A stretch of 64,000 nt of DNA, taken from assembly GCA_947457615.1 (NCBI GenBank), contig CANGWK010000003.1, forward strand, positions 62,001 through 126,000. The letters run 5' to 3'. A program made the translations under genes and the position numbers. Source of the stretch: Flavobacteriaceae bacterium (lineage in GTDB: Bacteria; Bacteroidota; Bacteroidia; Flavobacteriales; Flavobacteriaceae). The notes under the pieces were generated by a model. It made no database searches. It was not told where the DNA came from and was given only the letters and a program-made list of their open reading frames with translations. Shown here one piece after another: positions 59,619 through 64,000 of the stretch; within the stretch, counting starts at the first letter, position 1, and each line of letters begins with the position of its first letter.

Positions 59619-60071
59619 TTACTCTTTATTTTTAGTGTCTATTAGTATAGTTACAGGGCCATCGTTTAGTAACATTACTTTCATGTCGGCACCGAATTTT
59701 CCTGTTTGTGCTTTTTTTCCTATTTCTAATTCCATTTTCGCAATGAAATTTTCGTAAAGTGGAATTGCAACATCTGGCTTTGCTGCTTTAATGTAAGAAG
59801 GTCGGTTGCCTTTTTTAGTAGCGGCATGAAGTGTGAATTGACTTACAATTATTACATCTCCAGCAACATCTTTTAACGAAAAATTCATGACCTGATTTTC
59901 ATCTCCAAAAATACGAAGATTTGCAATTTTAGAAGTAAGCCATAGTATATCGTCATTGGTATCCGCATCTTCAATTCCAACAAGAACTAATAACCCTTTC
60001 TGGATTTCAGCTACTATTTTAGAATCTATAGTCACAGATGCTTGAGTTACTCTTTGGATTACTGCTTTCAT
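59619..60071 (-). CDS. dtd: D-aminoacyl-tRNA deacylase
   Basis: The 150-residue homodimeric proofreading enzyme removes D-amino acids from tRNA. Marks are MKAVIQRVTQASVTID, GLLVLVGIEDADTNDD, the active-site SQFTLHAATKKGNRPSY and the cross-subunit block LLNDGPVTILIDT (usually NxGPVT). Length fits the family. It lies between rsgA and the mazG-like gene. Confidence 0.94.
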   Translation of the reverse strand: MKAVIQRVTQASVTIDSKIVAEIQKGLLVLVGIEDADTNDDILWLTSKIANLRIFGDENQVMNFSLKDVAGDVIIVSQFTLHAATKKGNRPSYIKAAKPDVAIPLYENFIAKMELEIGKKAQTGKFGADMKVMLLNDGPVTILIDTKNKE

Positions 60072-60089
60072 TATAATTGTGAATTATGG

Positions 60090-60139
60090 GATTGGATTGC
60101 TTTGCTTAGTGTCCCGCAACCGTAACTCCTCGCAATGAC
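60090..60139 (-). repeat. Diverged TTGCGAGG...AAGCAATCC repeat
   Basis: On the minus strand it reads GTCATTGCGAGGAGTTACGG and ends AAGCAAAGCAATCC. This matches the form of the intergenic repeat known from many bacteria and echoes TTGCGAGG...GAAGCAATC at 49065-49084. It lies in the rsgA-dtd gap. Confidence 0.6.
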
Positions 60140-60145
60140 TGCCAA

Positions 60146-60173
60146 ACTGAACACTGACCACTGCCTACTTATT
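60146..60173 (-). repeat. Four-unit ACTGNNN heptad repeat at the rsgA stop
   Basis: ACTGAAC, ACTGACC, ACTGCCT and ACTTATT follow without gap on the plus strand, running over the rsgA stop codon at 60165-60167. Confidence 0.55.
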
Positions 60174-61145
60174 CCTCGTTTCGTCGCTCGCAATTCTATC
60201 GTCATTATAAATATCAGTGCGATAATGTTCATCATCGCCCTCTAGTATTTTTAAATAACTATTGTAACGGGTCCAGGAAATAGTATCTTCTTCTAATGCT
60301 TTTTTGATAGCACAATGAGGCTCTTCTTTGTGTAAACAATTATTGAATTTACATTGGTCTTTTAATTTAAAAAACTCTGGGAAGTAGCCGCTTATTTCTT
60401 CTTTTTCCATATCTACAATTCCGAAACCTTTGATCCCTGGGGTATCAATGATTTTGGCGCCAAACGACAAATCATACATTTCAGCAAAAGTAGTTGTATG
60501 TTGTCCTTGTTTACTTTGCTCGGATATGGTTTTGGTTTTTAAATGCAGACTAGGTTCTAAAGCATTTACTAAAGTAGATTTTCCTACTCCAGAATGTCCA
60601 GAAAACATAGTCACTTTACCCTTCATTATTCCTTTTAATTCTTCTACCCCTTTATTTTCAGTTGAAGAAACTCTAAGGCATTGGTAACCAATTCCTTGAT
60701 AAACATACTGCATATACAACTGTTCGTCTAGGGTTGCTCCTTCGAGCGTGTCTATTTTATTGAAAACTAAAATTGTAGTTATGCCATAAGCCTCCGCAGT
60801 TACCAAAAATCGATCTATAAAATTAAATGTTGTTGGAGGATTATCGATCGTAATTAATAGAAAAACGTAATCTAAATTGGAAGCGATAATGTGCATTTGA
60901 TGCGATAAATTTACCGATTTTCTTACGATGTAATTTTTCCTGTCGTGAATATTATGTATGGTTCCCGTAATAATATCGGAAGTTTCGTCTAATTCATAAT
61001 CTACTATATCGCCTACCGCAATAGGGTTAGTACTTTTGATGCCTTTTATCCGGAATTTCCCTTTAATTCTACATTCCATAAAATCGCCTTCTTCCGATTT
61101 TACGGTGTACCAACTTCCAGTAGATTTATAAACAAGTCCGGTCAT
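60165..61145 (-). CDS. rsgA: Ribosome small subunit-dependent GTPase RsgA
   Basis: The 326-residue circularly permuted GTPase matures the 30S subunit. It has an N-terminal OB fold (about 1-75) and a GTPase domain in permuted order: NKIDTLE (G4), GHSGVGKSTLVNAL (G1), TTTFAEMYDL (G2), DTPGIKGFG (G3). A C-terminal zinc finger follows (CKFNNCLHKEEPHCAIKKA). The C-terminus ends within a 7-nt repeat. Its leader is a six-unit heptad array abutting the ATG. Confidence 0.94.
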   Translation of the reverse strand: MTGLVYKSTGSWYTVKSEEGDFMECRIKGKFRIKGIKSTNPIAVGDIVDYELDETSDIITGTIHNIHDRKNYIVRKSVNLSHQMHIIASNLDYVFLLITIDNPPTTFNFIDRFLVTAEAYGITTILVFNKIDTLEGATLDEQLYMQYVYQGIGYQCLRVSSTENKGVEELKGIMKGKVTMFSGHSGVGKSTLVNALEPSLHLKTKTISEQSKQGQHTTTFAEMYDLSFGAKIIDTPGIKGFGIVDMEKEEISGYFPEFFKLKDQCKFNNCLHKEEPHCAIKKALEEDTISWTRYNSYLKILEGDDEHYRTDIYNDDRIASDETRNK

Positions 61146-61146
61146 A

Positions 61147-61188
61147 TTTTGGGTTTTGGGTTCTAGGTTCTGGGTATTGGGTCCTAGT
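61147..61188 (-). repeat. Six-unit heptad repeat array directly before rsgA
   Basis: Six contiguous 7-nt units on the plus strand include TTTTGGG (twice), TTCTAGG, TTCTGGG and TATTGGG, ending 1 nt from the ATG. The first four units are identical in order to those before truA (27532). Confidence 0.8.
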
Positions 61189-61231
61189 TTTGCAAATATA
61201 GATAAAACTAATTTTAGTTTATTATACTTAG

Positions 61232-61266
61232 ACCTAAAACCCAGAACCCAAAACCTTGAACCCTAT
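61232..61266. repeat. Five-unit heptad repeat in opposite orientation
   Basis: ACCTAAA, ACCCAGA, ACCCAAA, ACCTTGA and ACCCTAT follow without gap. Bases 61232-61255 are the reverse complement of 61152-61175 with 3 mismatches in 24, so the two arrays can form a hairpin. Confidence 0.8.
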
Positions 61267-62348
61267 TAAGAATTAAATATTTTCTCTTGATGCGAAATAC
61301 TTTCTTGGTGAATAGCTTTGAAAAATTGCACAATAAATTCTTCGCTCAATCCTTTTTGGCCTCCATCAGCAATCATTTTATCTAAAACTTCGTTCCATCG
61401 TTTATTTTGTAATACAGCTACATTTTTTTCTTTTTTCAAAGCACCAATGCTTGCTGCAACTTTCATTCTTTTACCTATAGTTTCTAATAATTTAGCATCA
61501 AATTCGTCAATTTTTCCTCGAAGTTGATTTAATCGTAGTTGGTAATCATCTGCATCATCCGTTTCTTTTCGGATTGTTAAATGAAAAATTATTTTCTTTA
61601 ATTGAGTTGGTGTTACTTGTTGTTTAGCATCACTCCATGCATTATCTGGATCAATATGAGTTTCAATCATCATCCCATCATAATTTAAATCAAGTGCTTC
61701 TTGCGTTACTTGAAAAATCATATCGCGATTTCCAGTAATGTGGGATGGATCAATAATTAACGGTAAATCGGGGAATTTATGTTGAAAATCAATCGCAATT
61801 TGCCATTCGGGATTGTTTCTATATTTTGTTTTTTCATAAGTAGAAAAACCTCTGTGGATGATACCTAATTTCTTAATTCCGGAGTTATACAAACGTTCCA
61901 CGCCACCAATCCACAAAGCCAAATCGGGATTTACTGGGTTTTTTACCAGTACAATTTTGTTTGAGTTTTGTAATGCTTCCGCAATTTCCTGAACTGCAAA
62001 TGGGTTTACGGTAGTTCTAGCGCCAATCCAAAGCACATCGATGTCGTGTTCTAAAGCAAGTTTCACATGAGCCGCATTGGCTACTTCAACTGCCATTAGC
62101 AGTCCTGTTTCGGCTTTGGCTTTTTGCAACCATTTTAATCCGATTTCGCCAACACCTTCAAATCCTCCTGGGCGAGTTCTTGGTTTCCAAATTCCAGCAC
62201 GAAAAATGGATACTTTAGAATCTTTCAGTTCATGTGCTATTTTCAACACTTGCTCTTCCGTCTCGGCGCTGCAAGGCCCCGCAATTACTATTGGATGTGG
62301 CAAATGGAAATCATTTAACCAAGTTCGCATTTCTTTATTGTTTTCCAT
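61266..62348 (-). CDS. Bifunctional DAHP synthase / chorismate mutase (type II)
   Basis: The 360-residue fusion has a type I-beta (KDO8P-synthase-like) DAHP synthase in residues about 1-265 (IVIAGPCSAETEEQV, IFRAGIWKPRTRPGGFEG, IHRGFSTYEKTKYRNNP, IDPSHITGNRD). An AroQ-type chorismate mutase follows (about 270-355: LRLNQLRGKIDEFDAKLLETIGKRMKVAASIGALKKE). It performs the first shikimate step and the branch to prephenate. This domain order is usual in Bacteroidetes and allows feedback through the mutase domain. It heads the run ending in aroA and queA. Confidence 0.93.
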   Translation of the reverse strand: MENNKEMRTWLNDFHLPHPIVIAGPCSAETEEQVLKIAHELKDSKVSIFRAGIWKPRTRPGGFEGVGEIGLKWLQKAKAETGLLMAVEVANAAHVKLALEHDIDVLWIGARTTVNPFAVQEIAEALQNSNKIVLVKNPVNPDLALWIGGVERLYNSGIKKLGIIHRGFSTYEKTKYRNNPEWQIAIDFQHKFPDLPLIIDPSHITGNRDMIFQVTQEALDLNYDGMMIETHIDPDNAWSDAKQQVTPTQLKKIIFHLTIRKETDDADDYQLRLNQLRGKIDEFDAKLLETIGKRMKVAASIGALKKEKNVAVLQNKRWNEVLDKMIADGGQKGLSEEFIVQFFKAIHQESISHQEKIFNS

Positions 62349-62587
62349 TGTATATTGAGTTGGAAGATAAAAATATAAACTTTAGTTACTTCCAGAAATT
62401 ATTCTAAAATTTCATACAAAATTAGTAAACCAATATTAACTAATTCAGAAACTTTTACCAAATCTGCGTTAAATAATTGATATTCGTCATATTCTCTACA
62501 AATAGGCTTAAATTATTCAGAATATCAAATAACTAGTTTTAATCCGTTTTAAGATTTAATCCTTTTTAGATTTCCTTTATTAATTAT

Positions 62588-62595
62588 TACATTTG
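62588..62595 (+). promoter_or_regulatory. -7 box (TACATTTG) for gldA
   Basis: A perfect TAnnTTTG match 16 nt before ATG 62612, implying a short leader. No TTG at the standard distance. Confidence 0.4.
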
Positions 62596-62611
62596 CTTCA
62601 AATATCAAATT

Positions 62612-63520
62612 ATGTCTATAGAAGTTAAAAATATTTCCAAAAGTTATGGCACTCAAAAAGCGCTAGACAACGTTTCGTTTTCAGTAAAAAAAGGTGAAAT
62701 TGTTGGTTTTCTTGGTCCGAATGGTGCAGGAAAATCCACTTTGATGAAAATTTTGACTACTTACATTAATGCCGATGAAGGTACAGCTTCTGTAAATGGA
62801 AATGATGTTATAGAGAATCAAAAAGCGGTTCAACTTTCGGTTGGGTACCTGGCAGAGCATAATCCTTTGTATTTGGATTTATATGTTCGGGAATATTTAG
62901 CATTTAATGCAGATGTTTATAAAGTTGCAAAATCTAGAATTGAAGAAGTAATTCAATTGACTGGATTAACTTCAGAAAGTCATAAAAAAATAGGAGAATT
63001 ATCTAAAGGATACCGTCAAAGAGTTGGATTAGCAACAGCTTTATTACACAATCCTGATGTTTTAATTTTGGATGAACCTACTACAGGACTAGATCCGAAT
63101 CAATTGGTGGAGATTAGAAATGTTATAAAAAATGTTGGTAAAAATAAAACGGTTTTTCTTTCTACGCACATCATGCAGGAAGTGGAAGCTATTTGCGATA
63201 GAGTAATTATTATTAATAATAATGGAAAAATTGTTACCGATAAGAAACTTGATAAACTAGTTTCTGAAGTAAAAGAACAAGTGATTGAAGTGGAATTTGA
63301 TAAAGTGGTTGACGAAACCTTGTTTTCAAAATTATTAGAATTAAAATCCTACAAAAATACCCATGATAAAGTTTGGGAATTGACTTTTGAAACCGAGAAT
63401 GACTGCCGTTCTTCAGTATTTGATTTTGCTCAAGAAAACGGATTAAAAACGTTGCAACTGAATTTGAAAAGCAAAAACTTGGAAGATATTTTTAGAGAAA
63501 AAACATCTAAGAAAGGTTAG
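62612..63520 (+). CDS. gldA: Gliding-motility ABC transporter ATPase GldA
   Basis: The 302-residue ABC ATPase shows Walker A GPNGAGKSTLMKI, signature ELSKGYRQRVGLA, Walker B DVLILDEPTTGLDP and H-loop VFLSTHIMQEVEAI. The signature LSKGYRQ is typical of GldA, and the C-terminal extension (about 215-302) ends NLEDIFREKTSKKG. In Flavobacterium johnsoniae GldA works with GldF and GldG and is needed for gliding. Neither gldF nor gldG is adjacent here, as is also true in F. johnsoniae. Only the ATPase is certain; the motility role is from family knowledge. Confidence 0.9.
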   Translation: MSIEVKNISKSYGTQKALDNVSFSVKKGEIVGFLGPNGAGKSTLMKILTTYINADEGTASVNGNDVIENQKAVQLSVGYLAEHNPLYLDLYVREYLAFNADVYKVAKSRIEEVIQLTGLTSESHKKIGELSKGYRQRVGLATALLHNPDVLILDEPTTGLDPNQLVEIRNVIKNVGKNKTVFLSTHIMQEVEAICDRVIIINNNGKIVTDKKLDKLVSEVKEQVIEVEFDKVVDETLFSKLLELKSYKNTHDKVWELTFETENDCRSSVFDFAQENGLKTLQLNLKSKNLEDIFREKTSKKG

Positions 63521-63545
63521 AGTTACCAAGTACAATTTACAAAGT

Positions 63546-63686
63546 TTAGCCCGGATAGAAGTGGAAAGCTTTTAGAAATGGAAAGCTAATTTTTTGTTGC
63601 TAGAAAAAAGCGACCATCGGAAGCTCTTTTTATTGCTTACAAAAATAGCTTGACATGAAAAAACTTGCAACGGAAAGCCGGAAAGT
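63546..63686. repeat. Palindromic repeat element downstream of gldA
   Basis: The left end TTTAGCCCGGATAGAAGTGG and right end AACGGAAAGCCGGAAAGTGG correspond to the ends of the elements at 56449 and 49025. The middle holds repeated GGAAAGCT motifs and no gene. Confidence 0.6.
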
Positions 63687-63760
63687 GGCATACTAAAATG
63701 CCTAATGTTTCGCTCCTAATTTCTTAAGTCTTTAAATAAAATTTGATAAACTTATTCTTT

Positions 63761-63768
63761 TATATTTG
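63761..63768 (+). promoter_or_regulatory. -7 box (TATATTTG) for the PagL-like gene
   Basis: A perfect TAnnTTTG match 18 nt before ATG 63787. Confidence 0.45.
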
Positions 63769-63786
63769 TGGCATTAAAATTTTAGA

Positions 63787-64000
63787 ATGAGAAAGTTGTC
63801 TTTTATACTTTTATTTGTTTCATTCCCTTTTTTTGGACAGAAAAATTGTGATACGGATGCTATAGAAGTTTCTTTTTTGCAAGGAAATGTTATTCCGCAT
63901 ACAAAAGACTTGTATCATTTACAGGGACATCCAAACGGGTTAATGCTTAGTTTTGTCAAGCAAACTCATGGCAACGAGGAATGGCATTCGGCCTATAATT
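63787..64000 (+). CDS. PagL-like acyloxyacyl hydrolase, N-terminal part
   Basis: The first 71 residues run off the right edge. They open MRKLSFILLFVSFPFFGQK, a signal peptide, followed by IEVSFLQGNVIPHTKDLYHLQGHPNGLMLSFVKQTHGNEEWHSAYN. The pattern GHPxGxxLSFxKQTxGxxEWxxxYN recalls flavobacterial outer-membrane proteins annotated as acyloxyacyl hydrolase (PagL-like lipid A deacylases). The catalytic part lies outside the window, so the call is tentative. Confidence 0.55.
   Translation, partial: MRKLSFILLFVSFPFFGQKNCDTDAIEVSFLQGNVIPHTKDLYHLQGHPNGLMLSFVKQTHGNEEWHSAYN

Noticed and set aside
1..64000. tRNA, rRNA, phage or complete insertion sequence
   Set aside because: I read the intergenic regions on both strands and found no convincing cloverleaf, rRNA-like sequence, integrase or transposase.

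Overview
This 64-kb window is a chromosomal segment of a low-GC Bacteroidetes bacterium, most likely a Flavobacterium-like member of the Flavobacteriaceae. The evidence is: several secreted proteins ending in type IX secretion (T9SS) type A sorting domains with the YPNP motif; a gliding-motility ABC ATPase (GldA); signal peptides ending in S-Q or A-Q; almost no Shine-Dalgarno sequences; recurrent TAnnTTTG promoter boxes; a Rho factor with a long disordered N-terminal region; and a bifunctional DAHP synthase/chorismate mutase. No rRNA, tRNA, CRISPR array, phage or complete insertion sequence was recognised.

Layout. 1-2000: small secreted or hypothetical genes, one with its signal peptide broken by an in-frame TGA. 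2040-6287 (-): a compact carbohydrate-degradation operon with an alpha/beta-hydrolase esterase, two paralogous jelly-roll lyase-like proteins and an SGNH acetylesterase. 6382-16631 (-): three large T9SS surface proteins (a triplicated 1427-aa protein, a 20-unit BspA-like LRR protein and an Asp-rich protein) around a COG2509-type flavoprotein. 16713-32511: mainly core genes (recQ, kdsD, tatC, lptB, lpd, PAP2 phosphatase, ABC exporter, truA, phosphoesterase, rho, fhs), with a MntA/HepT module between lptB and lpd. 32568-33542 (-): a RES/Xre toxin-antitoxin pair. 33774-38178 (-): two parvulin-type envelope foldases and a MoxR ATPase. 38400-46665: prfC, then a TonB energisation operon (exbB-exbD-exbD-tonB-small membrane protein-PBP lipoprotein-TPR) and a cupin. 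46662-56283: kmo and kynU of the kynurenine pathway, a flavin reductase-like protein, a penicillin acylase, an arginase-family enzyme and a T9SS metalloprotease. 56662-62348 (-): a housekeeping cluster of DAHP synthase/chorismate mutase, rsgA, dtd, a MazG-like protein, aroA and queA. 62612 to the end (+): gldA and the start of a PagL-like protein.

The most unusual content is repetitive, non-mobile DNA in the right half. (1) A GC-rich double-hairpin repeat occurs in intergenic DNA (48921-48966, 56569-56607) and also inside the aroA reading frame (58081-58126, with a related element at 58336-58370). There it encodes in-frame extra peptide loops in EPSP synthase, analogous to Rickettsia palindromic elements. 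(2) Degenerate repeats with a 7-nt period sit in gene-to-gene gaps, often directly before start codons (truA, moxR, queA, rsgA, aroA), and recall the heptameric STRR repeats of cyanobacteria. (3) Longer imperfect palindromic elements with ends resembling AGCCC-GAT and GGAAAGC-GG lie at about 49025, 56449 and 63546. (4) A TTGCGAGG...GAAGCAATC-type repeat occurs at 49065-49084 and, diverged, at 60090-60139. RecQ also appears to lack its zinc-binding cysteines.
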